A DNA stretch of 64,000 bases from Pseudomonas sp. MM211 (GTDB taxonomy: Bacteria > Pseudomonadota > Gammaproteobacteria > Pseudomonadales > Pseudomonadaceae), in assembly GCF_020386635.1 (NCBI RefSeq), contig NZ_CP081942.1:248001-312000 (forward strand). Reading direction: 5' to 3'. Under the pieces are notes generated by a model, which saw only the letters and a list, made by a program, of their open reading frames with translations, made no database searches and was not told the DNA's origin. Position 1 is the stretch's first letter; each line of letters begins with the position of its first letter. The position numbers and the translations under genes were made by a program. This document shows, piece after piece, positions 17,870 to 27,250 of this stretch.

Positions 17870-17899
17870 GACAAGGCCGCCCCATTGGGCGGCCTTGTC
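17870..17899. terminator. Bidirectional terminator between fiuA and gcvR
   Basis: There is a 13-base perfect stem (GACAAGGCCGCCC, 17870-17882, with its complement at 17887-17899) and a four-base loop. It sits between two convergent genes and can serve both. Confidence 0.8.
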
Positions 17900-17929
17900 G
17901 TTTCGATCACCCTCATTGGTGACGCAAGA

Positions 17930-18448
17930 CTAGTCCTCCATCCGCAACTTCAACTCCACCATCAAATCGTCCGCCAGGGTTTCCAGCGAGGTCTGCAGCG
18001 TACTCAGCGGCAGGCCTTCCGGTACTGCCAGGGTCGCCTGCGCGTGGAACAGTGGCTCGCCGCTCATGGGCGCGGGCGTCACGTCGGTGACCAGGCTTTC
18101 CAGGTTGACGCCGTTGGCCGCCAGCAGCTGCGTGATATCGCGCACGATACCCGGGCGGTCATTGCCCAATAGATCGAGATGGATCGATTTCCAGGTGCAG
18201 TCTGGCTCGGCGCCAGCCGACGCAAGCTGAACACGAATACCCTGGGCGCTCAGCTCGCCCAAGGCCTCCATAAGCGCGCCGTGTGATGCGGCTGGAACGT
18301 CCACCCGCAGGATTCCCGCGAACTGTCCTGCCATACGCGACATGCGGCTTTCCAGCCAGTTGCCACCATGCTTCGCCACGCACTGTGCGACACGCTCGAC
18401 CAGGCCGGGTTGATCCTGGGCGATAACGGTCAGTATCAGATGATCCAT
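17930..18448 (-). CDS. gcvR: ACT-domain glycine cleavage regulator GcvR-like
   Basis: The 172-residue protein has two ACT domains: residues about 1-75 (LTVIAQDQPGLVERVAQCVAKHGGNW) and about 90-170 (IHLDLLGNDRPGIVRDITQLLAANGVN). In E. coli GcvR binds glycine and counteracts GcvA. Here only the double-ACT architecture supports the name, and other amino-acid-responsive roles are possible. ATG 18448 is preferred over GTG 18454 because GAGG is correctly spaced. It lies 23 bases downstream of the GNAT gene on the same strand. Confidence 0.75.
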   Translation of the reverse strand: MDHLILTVIAQDQPGLVERVAQCVAKHGGNWLESRMSRMAGQFAGILRVDVPAASHGALMEALGELSAQGIRVQLASAGAEPDCTWKSIHLDLLGNDRPGIVRDITQLLAANGVNLESLVTDVTPAPMSGEPLFHAQATLAVPEGLPLSTLQTSLETLADDLMVELKLRMED

Positions 18449-18471
18449 GCTCACGTCCTCGTCGTTGGTGC

Positions 18472-18918
18472 TCAGCTCAGGTCGAGCCAGTAAGTAAGGT
18501 AAACCGCATCCCGGACATAACCGAGGCGTTCGTAGAGGGACTGCGCCGTCAGGTTGGTTCTTGCCGTTTCCAACTGCAACCCGCAGGCGCCGGTGTTCAG
18601 TGCATGCTGCCGGGCAGCGTCGAGCATCTGTTCGCCAATGCCCTGGCGCCGCGCGCGATCGGCGACGTACAGATCGCTCAGCAACAGACTTGGGCGCAAA
18701 GCCAGTGAGGCGTACAGCGGGTAGAGCTGCACGAAGCCCTGAGCAACCCCTTGTTCATCACGGGCGATAAAGATCGTCGAGTCGCCCCGTTCGAGACGCG
18801 CCGCCAGGAAATCTCGCACCTGTGCAGCGCTCTTGGCCACGGCATAAAAATGCAGATAGGCCGCAAACAGCGGCGCCAGGTCATCAAGATCGGCAGTGGC
18901 GGCAACACGTATCGGCAT
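18472..18918 (-). CDS. GNAT family N-acetyltransferase
   Basis: The 148-residue GNAT fold has the acetyl-CoA loop ARRQGIGEQMLDAARQHA and a C-terminal NLTAQSLYERLGYV block. The long upstream frame is ignored: GAGGAG precedes ATG 18918, and the domain begins at MPIRVAATADLDDLAPLF. It probably forms an operon with gcvR. I recall a similar GNAT gene (PA0483) beside glcB in P. aeruginosa. The substrate is unknown. Confidence 0.82.
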   Translation of the reverse strand: MPIRVAATADLDDLAPLFAAYLHFYAVAKSAAQVRDFLAARLERGDSTIFIARDEQGVAQGFVQLYPLYASLALRPSLLLSDLYVADRARRQGIGEQMLDAARQHALNTGACGLQLETARTNLTAQSLYERLGYVRDAVYLTYWLDLS

Positions 18919-19231
18919 GATCGACTCCTCGCAGGTGGTCTGCAGTATAGGCCGTCTCGCCATCTCGGCCTGCAGCCTTGAGTACGACCAAGGTAGCGAC
19001 GACCATTTCTGGACTGTTTTTCCCGACTCGTTCATGTAGTATCTGAAAAAACCCACTACATAATCCAACCCCAGTCCTGCTGGTTGTGGAAAACCCCGCT
19101 CACGAAGCATCTCCAGACATGCCGCATCGACAAAGGGCAGCCGTCTACAACGGCCCCGATAGCGATATGTCTGCGCAGCACCGAGGGTTCCCCCGCCGTT
19201 ACAGTGGCTAAGCGAAGCAGAGAGGCGAGAG
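18919..19231. promoter_or_regulatory. 313-base divergent region upstream of glcB with a 7-base inverted repeat
   Basis: The gap holds the divergent promoters of the GNAT gene and glcB. At 19034-19040 and 19055-19061 the exact inverted repeat ATGTAGT(14)ACTACAT stands out in an AT-rich patch and could be a dimeric regulator site for glcB. No gene was seen. Confidence 0.4.
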
Positions 19232-21409
19232 ATGACTGAGCGTATTCAAGTCGGTGGCCTGCAGGTCGCCAAGGTGCTGTTCGATTTCATCAATGACGAA
19301 GCCATTCCCGGCAGCGGCGTCACCACCGAGGCATTCTGGGCCGGCGCCGATGCGGTGTTCCGTGACCTGGCACCGAAAAACCGTGCCCTGCTCGACAAGC
19401 GCGATCAGTTGCAGGCGCAGATCGATGGCTGGCACCGTGAGCAGTCCGGCAAGCCACACGACGCGGTGGCCTACAAGGCATTTCTGCAGCAGATCGGCTA
19501 CCTGCAGCAGCAGCCCGATCAGGTGCAGGCCAGCACCGAAAACGTCGATGACGAAATCGCCCGCATGGCAGGCCCGCAGTTGGTCGTGCCGGTGATGAAC
19601 GCGCGCTTCGCGCTGAACGCCTCCAACGCACGCTGGGGTTCGCTGTACGACGCGCTCTACGGCACCGACGCGATCAGCTTCGAGGCCGGCGCCGAAAAGA
19701 GCAAAGGCTATAACAAGGTACGCGGCGACAAGGTCATCGCCTTCGCCCGCGCCTTTCTCGATGAAAGCGCGCCGCTGGCGACCGGCTCCCACGTCGATAC
19801 CACGGGCTATCGCATCGAAGGCGACAAGCTGCTGGTCACCCTCAACAATGGTGATATCAGCGGGCTGCGCGATGCCAGCCAACTGGTCGGCTTCCAAGGC
19901 GAGGCCAGCGCGCCAATCGCCATTCTGCTCAAGCACAACGGTCTGCACTTCGAAATTCAGATCGACGCCAGCAGCCCGATCGGCAGCACCGATGCCGCCG
20001 GCGTGAAAGACCTGCTGATGGAGTCCGCACTGACCACCATCATGGACTGCGAAGACTCGGTAGCCGCCGTCGATGCCGACGACAAGACCCTGGTCTACCG
20101 CAACTGGCTGGGCCTGATGAAGGGCGACCTGAGCGAGGAGGTCAGCAAGGGCGGCAGCACCTTCACCCGCACCATGAACCCGGATCGCGTCTATACCCGC
20201 CCGGATGGCGGCGAGCTGCCCCTGCACGGGCGCAGCCTGCTGTTCGTGCGCAACGTCGGCCACCTGATGACCAACCCGGCGGTACTCGACGCCAGCGGCA
20301 ACGAGCTGCCGGAAGGCATTCTCGATGCGCTCTGCACCAGCCTGGCCGCGCTGCACAACCTCAACGGCAACAGCAGCCGCGCCAATACCCGCACCGGCTC
20401 GGTGTACATCGTCAAACCGAAAATGCATGGCCCCGAGGAAGTGGCGTTCACCAGCGAGCTGTTCGGTCGTGTCGAACAGGTGCTGGGCCTGCCGCGCAAC
20501 ACCCTGAAAGTCGGCATCATGGACGAGGAGCGCCGCACCACCGTTAACCTCAAGGCCTGCATCGCCGCAGCCAGTGAACGCGTGGTGTTCATCAATACGG
20601 GTTTCCTCGACCGCACTGGCGACGAGATCCACACCTCCATGGAAGCCGGCGCCGTGGTGCGCAAGGCCGCCATGAAGAGCGAGAAGTGGATCGGCGCTTA
20701 CGAAAATAACAACGTCGACGTTGGCCTGGCCACCGGCCTGCAGGGCCGTGCGCAGATCGGCAAGGGCATGTGGGCCATGCCCGACTTGATGGCGGCCATG
20801 CTCGAACAGAAGATCGGCCACCCGCTGGCCGGCGCCAATACCGCCTGGGTGCCCTCGCCGACCGCTGCCACCCTGCACGCCTTGCACTACCACAAGGTCG
20901 ACGTGTTCGCTCGCCAGGCCGAACTGGCCAAGCGTACACCAGCGTCGCTGGACGAAATCCTCAGCATTCCGCTGGCGCCAAGCACCGACTGGAGTGCCGA
21001 GGAAATCCGCAACGAGCTGGACAACAACGCCCAGGGCATTCTCGGTTACGTGGTGCGCTGGATCGATCAGGGCGTCGGTTGCTCCAAGGTACCAGACATC
21101 AACGACGTAGGCCTGATGGAAGACCGCGCCACCCTGCGTATCTCCAGCCAGTTGCTGGCCAACTGGCTGCGCCATGGCGTGGTCAGTGAGCAGCAGGTGC
21201 TGGAAAGCCTCAAGCGCATGGCCCCGGTGGTCGACCGGCAGAACGCAGGCGATCCGCTGTACCGCCCAATGGCGCCGGATTTCGACGGCAACATCGCCTT
21301 CCAGGCTGCTCTGGAACTGGTGCTGGAAGGCACAAAACAACCTAACGGTTATACCGAGCCCGTACTGCACCGCCGCCGCCGCGAGCTGAAAGCCAGTCAG
21401 GCACGCTAA
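19232..21409 (+). CDS. glcB: Malate synthase G
   Basis: This 725-residue enzyme condenses glyoxylate and acetyl-CoA to malate and is the second step of the glyoxylate bypass. Length and sequence match isoform G. Landmarks are [15 protein letters not shown], the catalytic-barrel segment [33 protein letters not shown], and the nucleotide-site region [22 protein letters not shown]. The C-terminal part holds [17 protein letters not shown]. The start has AGAGAGGCGAGAG upstream. It is monocistronic with a strong terminator. Confidence 0.97.
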   Translation: MTERIQVGGLQVAKVLFDFINDEAIPGSGVTTEAFWAGADAVFRDLAPKNRALLDKRDQLQAQIDGWHREQSGKPHDAVAYKAFLQQIGYLQQQPDQVQASTENVDDEIARMAGPQLVVPVMNARFALNASNARWGSLYDALYGTDAISFEAGAEKSKGYNKVRGDKVIAFARAFLDESAPLATGSHVDTTGYRIEGDKLLVTLNNGDISGLRDASQLVGFQGEASAPIAILLKHNGLHFEIQIDASSPIGSTDAAGVKDLLMESALTTIMDCEDSVAAVDADDKTLVYRNWLGLMKGDLSEEVSKGGSTFTRTMNPDRVYTRPDGGELPLHGRSLLFVRNVGHLMTNPAVLDASGNELPEGILDALCTSLAALHNLNGNSSRANTRTGSVYIVKPKMHGPEEVAFTSELFGRVEQVLGLPRNTLKVGIMDEERRTTVNLKACIAAASERVVFINTGFLDRTGDEIHTSMEAGAVVRKAAMKSEKWIGAYENNNVDVGLATGLQGRAQIGKGMWAMPDLMAAMLEQKIGHPLAGANTAWVPSPTAATLHALHYHKVDVFARQAELAKRTPASLDEILSIPLAPSTDWSAEEIRNELDNNAQGILGYVVRWIDQGVGCSKVPDINDVGLMEDRATLRISSQLLANWLRHGVVSEQQVLESLKRMAPVVDRQNAGDPLYRPMAPDFDGNIAFQAALELVLEGTKQPNGYTEPVLHRRRRELKASQAR

Positions 21410-21426
21410 GCGCCCACGCAAAAAGA

Positions 21427-21452
21427 AAACCGCCGAAAGGCGGTTTTTTTTT
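21427..21452 (+). terminator. Rho-independent terminator of glcB
   Basis: AAACCGCC (21427-21434), GAAA tetraloop and GGCGGTTT (21439-21446) are followed by a run of T to 21452, 18 bases after the glcB stop. Confidence 0.92.
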
Positions 21453-21482
21453 GCGTCCAGCAAGGCTCGCGTCGTCACTAAC

Positions 21483-21556
21483 CCGGGTGTCGCTTCGCTC
21501 GACGCCGGGCTACAAAATCGCTCCGTAGCCTGCGGTTGAGCACAGCGATACCCAAG
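21483..21556. repeat. Degenerate intergenic repeat (CAGCGATACCCA family), copy 1
   Basis: The block opens with CGGGTGTCGCTTCGCTCG, contains GTAGCCTG, and ends with CAGCGATACCCA. The same order of three segments recurs at 26617-26693, so this is a dispersed intergenic repeat, not a gene. It lies between two convergent genes. Confidence 0.55.
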
Positions 21557-21559
21557 TCT

Positions 21560-22603
21560 TCACCCAGCCGGCTGCACCGCAACCCGACGCTGCTGCCAGC
21601 GATAGGCGGAGAAACGTTTAGGCGCTTCGTACAGCCAGTTGATGCCCAGCGCCTGGAGAATCTTCGCCGCGATGATCGGCAGCACTACGCCAGCCAGGCA
21701 GCCGGCGACGATATGCAGGGTGTCGTCGTTGATGCCCAGAAACTTGCTCAGGATCACCCGCATGCCACTGCCGGCGAGGATGTGCATGAGGAATATCGGC
21801 ATCGACAGCGCGCCCAGGGTCAGCACCCAGCCCAGCGGGCGACGCGCCAGCACCATGCACAGGCTGACGGTGAACAGAATGCCGATGAACGCCACCACCA
21901 GCGATGCCGCACCGCGATCCGCGTAGGTCAGCCCCAGTGGGCCGTGGAACAGATACTGCGCCACGACGAAAGCCAGGCCGCTGCCCAGCGTGAATGCCGA
22001 AGCACGCGCCTCGATGCCATCACGGATCTGGTTGAACCAGACGCCAAGGGCGAAGAACACGAAATTCTGCGCCAGGAACACCAGAGCAGCGACACGTGGC
22101 GTCCACTGTTGCAGCAGGTAGAACAGCGCGCTGAGCACCAGCAGCGGCAGGAACGCCCGCGTGGAAAAACGGCGATAGAGCAGGATCGCCAGGCAGAAGG
22201 CGGCGAACAGCGCATACAGGAACCAGAACTGCGCTCGCGGCGACCACAGCAGCGCCAGCACTTCGCCCATCCCCACGCCACCATTGGTGTAGCGCGCCAG
22301 TACCACCTCGATACTGCCCTGCAGCAGCGACCACAATACGAAGGGATAGAAAATGGTATCGATCTTGTTGCAGAACAGCCCGCCACTGCCGCGATTGTTC
22401 AGCGAATGCCAGAAGAACAACCCGGAGAGGAAGAAGAACAGCGGCATGTGAAAGGTGTAGATGATGCTGTCCACCAGCTCATGGAAGGCCACGTTCTCGG
22501 TGATGATTCCACCGTTGAGCAGGCCGCGCACCACATGGCCATAGACCACCAGCAGAATGCCGATTGCCTTGGCGTAATCCACCCACAGATTGCGGTTTGT
22601 CAT
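21560..22603 (-). CDS. Acyltransferase-3 family membrane protein
   Basis: The 347-residue protein has about ten membrane helices and an Acyl_transf_3 N-terminus: LWVDYAKAIGILLVVYGHVVRG with the conserved histidine, then FHMPLFFFLSGLFF. The pattern is that of the fucose-4-O-acetylase/OafA-like group, which O-acetylates sugars of surface or periplasmic glycans. It is 86 bases downstream of a secreted GH5 glycosidase on the same strand, so a joint role in modifying and trimming an exported polysaccharide is plausible. No polysaccharide synthase lies nearby. Confidence 0.85.
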   Translation of the reverse strand: MTNRNLWVDYAKAIGILLVVYGHVVRGLLNGGIITENVAFHELVDSIIYTFHMPLFFFLSGLFFWHSLNNRGSGGLFCNKIDTIFYPFVLWSLLQGSIEVVLARYTNGGVGMGEVLALLWSPRAQFWFLYALFAAFCLAILLYRRFSTRAFLPLLVLSALFYLLQQWTPRVAALVFLAQNFVFFALGVWFNQIRDGIEARASAFTLGSGLAFVVAQYLFHGPLGLTYADRGAASLVVAFIGILFTVSLCMVLARRPLGWVLTLGALSMPIFLMHILAGSGMRVILSKFLGINDDTLHIVAGCLAGVVLPIIAAKILQALGINWLYEAPKRFSAYRWQQRRVAVQPAG

Positions 22604-22689
22604 GTGTGCATCCTTGAGATGAGGTACAGCGAGGGGACGGTGGCGACAGCAAGCGTGTCGCCCCGCTCATCAGAGCACCAACGCGAGCC

Positions 22690-23730
22690 TCAGGTTCCCG
22701 GGCCGATGCTGGTGCAGTTACCGCCACCCAGGTACTTCTGCAAGACTGCCCATTGCGGCCGGTCGACACCCTTGATCGGCTCGATCGAGAGTTTGTGCTT
22801 GCCCCACGAAGGGCCAGCCGCCCAGTAGGTGAACGGGATGCAGTGCTTCTGCAGATAGGCAAGGGTCTGATCCAGCGCCTTCAGGCCGCTCTCATCGTCG
22901 GCCGGCACACCGAACTCGCCGATATGGCCCTTCTTGTTGTGCTTGATCAGCCAGTTGACGAACGGTTCGATACGCTTGACGCCAATCTGCGGGTCAAGAT
23001 TGGGCGCCAGGGCCTGCTTGTAGCTGCCACTGCTGTCAGGGTCGATGTACATGTGTGCGGAATAGACGATGTTGTTCGCCGGGTCTTTCAGATCCAGCAG
23101 CGCATCGTTGAGTTTCGGCCACTGAGTCGCCGACGAATACTGGGCGCCCTCGACGTACACCGCATTCTTCGAATCGTGCTTGCGCACCCCGTCGATGCCG
23201 GCCTGGGCCACCTCCGGCCAGAACTTGTTGGCCGCGCCGTAGGGCTCGTTCATCAGGTCGTAGGAATACACCGCAGGGTTATCGCCCCAGCGCTCGGCAA
23301 TGCGCTCCATTAGATTCTGATAAGCGGAGATGGGCACATCGTCAGTGCCGATCACTTTGCCGTAGTAACGCCCGTAGTTGTGCACGTCGAGCATCACCTC
23401 GATGCCGCTCTGGTGGGCTTCGGTCAGGGTCTTGTCGATCAGCTTGGCGTAGCTTTCATCGAACTTGCCATTGGCCTTGGGCTGCAGGCGCTCCCACTGG
23501 ATGGAGAAGCGCACCCAGCTGATGCCTTTCTGCTGCCACTTGGTGTAGTAGCCGGGCGGCGGGAAGAAGAAATTGGTGCCGTGCTTGCCGGGAATGTGCG
23601 AACTGGCGAATGCCGCGCCCGCCACGTTGATGCCGATCAGCTCGATGGGCTTCTGCTGCGCGCTGGCGCTGCATGTCAGCATGACGCCGAGCCCAAGGGC
23701 CAAGGCTCGGCCAAGAAGGTTGCTGCTCAT
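22690..23730 (-). CDS. Secreted glycoside hydrolase family 5 (cellulase-like)
   Basis: The protein is 346 residues with a signal peptide (about 1-24, ending SASA). The GH5 (beta/alpha)8 barrel has conserved R74, H117-N118, acid/base E162 in MNEPYG, H226/Y228, nucleophile E272 in GEFGVP, and W303. All key catalytic positions are present, so it should be an active endo-beta-glycanase acting in the periplasm or outside. The start is set by GGAGAGG upstream of ATG 23730; a longer frame is unsupported. It precedes the acyltransferase gene. Confidence 0.88.
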   Translation of the reverse strand: MSSNLLGRALALGLGVMLTCSASAQQKPIELIGINVAGAAFASSHIPGKHGTNFFFPPPGYYTKWQQKGISWVRFSIQWERLQPKANGKFDESYAKLIDKTLTEAHQSGIEVMLDVHNYGRYYGKVIGTDDVPISAYQNLMERIAERWGDNPAVYSYDLMNEPYGAANKFWPEVAQAGIDGVRKHDSKNAVYVEGAQYSSATQWPKLNDALLDLKDPANNIVYSAHMYIDPDSSGSYKQALAPNLDPQIGVKRIEPFVNWLIKHNKKGHIGEFGVPADDESGLKALDQTLAYLQKHCIPFTYWAAGPSWGKHKLSIEPIKGVDRPQWAVLQKYLGGGNCTSIGPGT

Positions 23731-23974
23731 GGTGCCTCTCCTCTGTCTCCGGAATGGAACGAAGCGCTCCGGATTAAAAATGCGTCTCAGACAAAATGCG
23801 TCCCAGACAAAACAGGACGCCAAATGACCGCAGAGGTTCAAGACCGGCCGGTGTAATCTCGTGACAATCGATAAAGCGCAGGGCACCAACAGGGCATCCT
23901 AGACTTACGTCCTATGTCGATTCGCGGCCCAGGCCGCCACCATGTCGCTACAAGAACAAAAGGATAAGCGAGCG

Positions 23975-25906
23975 ATGAAACCAGCGGACGACTTCGCCCT
24001 GGCCGGCAAGACCGCGGTGCAGCAGAACATCCACGGCACCATGGAGTTTTTGCAGAAGTTTCCACCGTTCAACCAGATGGATACCGCCCACCTCGCCTAT
24101 CTGGTCGAACACTGCCAACTGCGTTTCTATGGCGAGGGCGACACCATCATCCACCCGGACGATGGCCCGGTGCAGCACCTCTACATCGTCAAGCAGGGTC
24201 GCGTGCATGGCCAGCGCCCGCACTCGGCGCGGCGCGGCACGGAAACCACCTTCGAGATCACCAGCGGCGAGTGCTTTCCCATGGCCGCGCTGATCGGTGA
24301 ACGGGCCACGCGCACCGCTCACCTGGCCGCCGAAGACACCTTCTGCCTGCTGCTCGACAAGGCCGCCTTCGCCCGTCTGTTCGCGCAGTCCACACCCTTG
24401 CGCGATTTCGCCCTGCGCGGCGTCAGCAGCCTGCTCGATCAGGTCAACCAGCAGGTGCAGATGCGCGCGGTGGAAACCCTCGGCTCGCAGTATTCGCTGG
24501 ATACCCGCCTGGGCGAGCTGGCCATGCGCCAACCGATCGCCTGTGCACCGGACATGCCCTTGCGTGATGCCGTGCGGCTGATGCACGAACAGCAGGTCGG
24601 CAGCATCGTCATCGTCGATCCCGGCCTGCGCCCACAGGGCATTTTCACCCTGCGTGACCTGCGTCGTGCGGTGGCGGACGGCAGTTCGCTGGAGTTGCCT
24701 ATCGACAGCCTGATGACCCAGTCGCCGTTCCACCTGCCGCCGAGTGCCAGCGCCTTCGATGCCGCCATCGCCATGACCGAGCGTCATATCGCCCACGTCT
24801 GCCTGGTCGAACAGGGCAAGCTCTGCGGCGTGGTTTCCGAACGCGACCTGTTTTCCCTGCAGCGCGTCGATCTGGTGCACCTGGCCCGCACCATTCGCCA
24901 CGCCGGCCGGGTGGAAACCCTCGCCGCACTGCGTGAAGACATCCGCCAACTGGTCGACCGCATGCTTGCCCACGGCGCCAGCGCCAGCCAGATCACCCAT
25001 ATCGTCACCCTGCTCAATGACCACACCGTGTGCCGGGTGATCGAGCTGACCCTCGAAGACCTGGGCGACCCCGGCATTGCGTTCACCTGGCTGTGTTTCG
25101 GCAGCGAGGGGCGTCGCGAGCAAACCCTGCACACCGACCAGGACAACGGCATTCTCTTCGAGGCCGCAGACGGTGCAGAAGCCGCAGCGATCCGCGGTCG
25201 CCTGCTGCCCCTGGCCATGGAGATCAATCAACGCCTGGCGCAATGCGGATTCAGCCTGTGCAAGGGCGACATCATGGCCGGCAACCCGCAACTGTGCCTG
25301 TCGCGCCAGGAATGGTCGCGACGCTTTGCCGGTTTCGTGCGTGAAGCCTCGCCGGAGAACCTGCTGGCCTCGACCATCTACTTCGACCTGCGCACCGTAT
25401 GGGGCGATGCCAGCGGCTGCGAAAAACTACGCGACGAGTTGCTCGGGCAGATCGCCGACAACCGCCTGTTCCAGCGCATGATGGCCGAGAACGCCCTGCG
25501 CCAGCGGCCGCCCGTTGGGCGCTTTCGGGATTTCGTGGTGGCCCGTCGCGGCGCCGAGAAGGACACCCTGGATCTCAAGTCCCAGGGACTGACGCCCTTC
25601 GTCGACGGCGCCCGCCTGCTGGCCCTGGCCCATGGCATCAAGGCCTGCAATACCCAGCAGCGCCTGCGCGAACTGATCGACCGAGAAATCATCGATCCGC
25701 TGGATGGCGCGGCCTACGAAGAGGCTTATCACTTCATCCAGCAGACGCGCCTGCAACAGCACCAGTTGCAGGCTCGCCAGTCCCAGCCGTATTCCAACCG
25801 CCTCGACCCGGACAGCCTCAATCATCTGGATCGGCGCATCCTTCGTGAATCCTTTCGTCAGGCCCAGCGCCTGCAAAGCAGCCTGACGCTACGCTACCAG
25901 TTATGA
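23975..25906 (+). CDS. cNMP-binding / CBS / DUF294 nucleotidyltransferase-like signalling protein
   Basis: The protein is 643 residues from ATG 23975 (an ATG 11 codons upstream has no ribosome site). It has a CRP-type cyclic-nucleotide domain (about 20-140, IIHPDDGPVQHLYIVKQGRV) and a CBS pair (about 165-285). A DUF294 nucleotidyltransferase core follows, with GSEGRREQTLHTDQDNG, where the DxD-like acidic residues are kept, and then a C-terminal DUF294 helical domain. The layout resembles regulators of the GlnD type, but the ligand and target are unknown. It overlaps the exonuclease gene by four bases. Confidence 0.85.
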   Translation: MKPADDFALAGKTAVQQNIHGTMEFLQKFPPFNQMDTAHLAYLVEHCQLRFYGEGDTIIHPDDGPVQHLYIVKQGRVHGQRPHSARRGTETTFEITSGECFPMAALIGERATRTAHLAAEDTFCLLLDKAAFARLFAQSTPLRDFALRGVSSLLDQVNQQVQMRAVETLGSQYSLDTRLGELAMRQPIACAPDMPLRDAVRLMHEQQVGSIVIVDPGLRPQGIFTLRDLRRAVADGSSLELPIDSLMTQSPFHLPPSASAFDAAIAMTERHIAHVCLVEQGKLCGVVSERDLFSLQRVDLVHLARTIRHAGRVETLAALREDIRQLVDRMLAHGASASQITHIVTLLNDHTVCRVIELTLEDLGDPGIAFTWLCFGSEGRREQTLHTDQDNGILFEAADGAEAAAIRGRLLPLAMEINQRLAQCGFSLCKGDIMAGNPQLCLSRQEWSRRFAGFVREASPENLLASTIYFDLRTVWGDASGCEKLRDELLGQIADNRLFQRMMAENALRQRPPVGRFRDFVVARRGAEKDTLDLKSQGLTPFVDGARLLALAHGIKACNTQQRLRELIDREIIDPLDGAAYEEAYHFIQQTRLQQHQLQARQSQPYSNRLDPDSLNHLDRRILRESFRQAQRLQSSLTLRYQL

Positions 25907-26610
25907 ATGCACTCACCTGGCTGACCCGCCGCCATTCGACCCTGCCTCCTGAACAGCAACGCCGCCGCGATGCACTGCCCGCTCCCGCCGTAGTGGATGA
26001 AACACCGCTGGCGCAGCAACGCCTGGTGGTGCTCGATCTGGAAACCAGCGGGCTGGACATGAAGCGCGACCAGGTGCTGTCGATCGGTGCCATCGTCATC
26101 GACAACGGCGCCATCCAGCTTGGCCAGCAATTCGAATGCACCCTGCACCGCGACGATCATCGAGTCAGCGCCAGCGTGCTGATCCACGGCCTGGCGCCCA
26201 GCGCCATTGCCGCCGGCATCGAGCCGGGTGAAGCGCTGCTGGCATTCATGGAGTTTCTTGGCGACAGCCCGCTGCTGGCCTTTCACGCCGGTTTCGACCA
26301 ACGCATGCTCGCCCGCGCCCTGAAAGAGACCCTGAACCTGCGCCTGCGTCATCCCTTCTTCGACGTCGCCGAACTGGCCCCTCTGCTCTGCCCCCAGGCA
26401 GAAATCCGCAACGGCGGCCTGGACGACTGGACGAAACATTTCGGCCTGCAGGTGCAGCAACGCCACCACGCCAGCGCCGATGCCCTGGTAACCGCCGAAC
26501 TCGCGCTGATCCTGTTCAGCCGGGCTCGTAAACAGCAGATCGACAGCCTCAAGGCCCTGGAACAACGCCTCGCCGGCTGGCGTAGGCGGCAGCAGGCGCC
26601 GTCGTTGTAA
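25903..26610 (+). CDS. DnaQ-like 3'-5' exonuclease
   Basis: This 235-residue DEDDh exonuclease has ExoI at about 43-50 (VVLDLETSGLD), ExoII near LAFHAGFDQRML and ExoIII as HHASADALVTAEL. All four acidic residues and the histidine are visible. It resembles the polymerase III epsilon domain but is a stand-alone enzyme. Translational coupling (ATGA) to the DUF294 signalling gene is the usual arrangement for this pair and suggests a shared, still undefined role. Confidence 0.87.
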   Translation: MNALTWLTRRHSTLPPEQQRRRDALPAPAVVDETPLAQQRLVVLDLETSGLDMKRDQVLSIGAIVIDNGAIQLGQQFECTLHRDDHRVSASVLIHGLAPSAIAAGIEPGEALLAFMEFLGDSPLLAFHAGFDQRMLARALKETLNLRLRHPFFDVAELAPLLCPQAEIRNGGLDDWTKHFGLQVQQRHHASADALVTAELALILFSRARKQQIDSLKALEQRLAGWRRRQQAPSL

Positions 26611-26693
26611 TCGCTCCCGGGCATCGCTTCGCTCGCCCCAGGCGACGGAGCCCAGGCTGGTAGCCTGTGATCGAAAGCAGCGATACCCAGGAT
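26611..26693. repeat. Degenerate intergenic repeat (CAGCGATACCCA family), copy 2; remainder of gap to 26902 empty
   Basis: CGGGCATCGCTTCGCTCG, then GTAGCCTG, then CAGCGATACCCAG repeat the segment order of 21483-21556. From 26694 to 26902 no further gene or named element was seen in the space before the convergent small membrane protein gene. Confidence 0.5.
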
Positions 26694-26902
26694 GGCGTCT
26701 CACCTGCCGCTTGCACGTCGTACTCCCAGCGGCTGGCATTCCAGCGCCCCAATGATCTGTGCCTATGACGGCGTGCGCCCAAGCGGCTTGGGCGACCGCC
26801 GGCCATCGATGCTTATCGGCCAAGGTGCGGGAAACAACTGGGCGATGCAGCGCGCCAGTTGCCGCCCAGCGTTGCGCTCCTCGCGCAACCCGACACGCCC
26901 GC

Positions 26903-27205
26903 TCATCGCCGGTACCACAGGCGGAAGAAACCCAGCCCGAACAGCAGGGCGATCTGCATCATCGCCACGCACAGTTGCAGAAACGACTGCACAGAGCTGT
27001 TCGCCGCCGCATCGGTCACGCCGGTCAGCGTGTTCCAGAACGGCTCGGGCAACAGCTGCAGACCAAGCTGAGCGAAGGGCCAGCCGCTGAGCATCAGCAG
27101 CTCGATCCAATCGAAGCGGCCGACGAACATCATGGCGATCAGCAGCACACCGGCGATACACAGGCCAAGGGCGAAGCAGGCGGAGAATTGAAGTAACAGG
27201 CGCAT
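26903..27205 (-). CDS. Small inner-membrane protein of unknown function
   Basis: The 100-residue protein has three hydrophobic stretches: about 3-28, 36-50, and 72-95 with LQLCVAMMQIALLFGLGFF. No family is recognised. The start is set by GGAG eight bases before ATG 27205. It is on the same strand as creD with a 45-base gap and could be the last gene of the cre unit. The existence call rests on frame, ribosome site and membrane pattern. Confidence 0.6.
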   Translation of the reverse strand: MRLLLQFSACFALGLCIAGVLLIAMMFVGRFDWIELLMLSGWPFAQLGLQLLPEPFWNTLTGVTDAAANSSVQSFLQLCVAMMQIALLFGLGFFRLWYRR

Positions 27206-27250
27206 GGCGGTCTCCAGGGGGCGTGCGAACCGCACACCCCAGCAAGTTGA

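Noticed and set aside
19208..21478. Long open frame (756 codons) on the minus strand opposite glcB
   Set aside because: glcB is certain on the plus strand; the opposite frame has low-complexity His/Gly/Val/Gln-rich composition typical of antisense frames in GC-rich DNA and no recognisable domain.
23731..23889. 53-codon N-terminal extension of the GH5 protein
   Set aside because: It would place the signal peptide internally; the strong ribosome site and signal peptide start at 23730.
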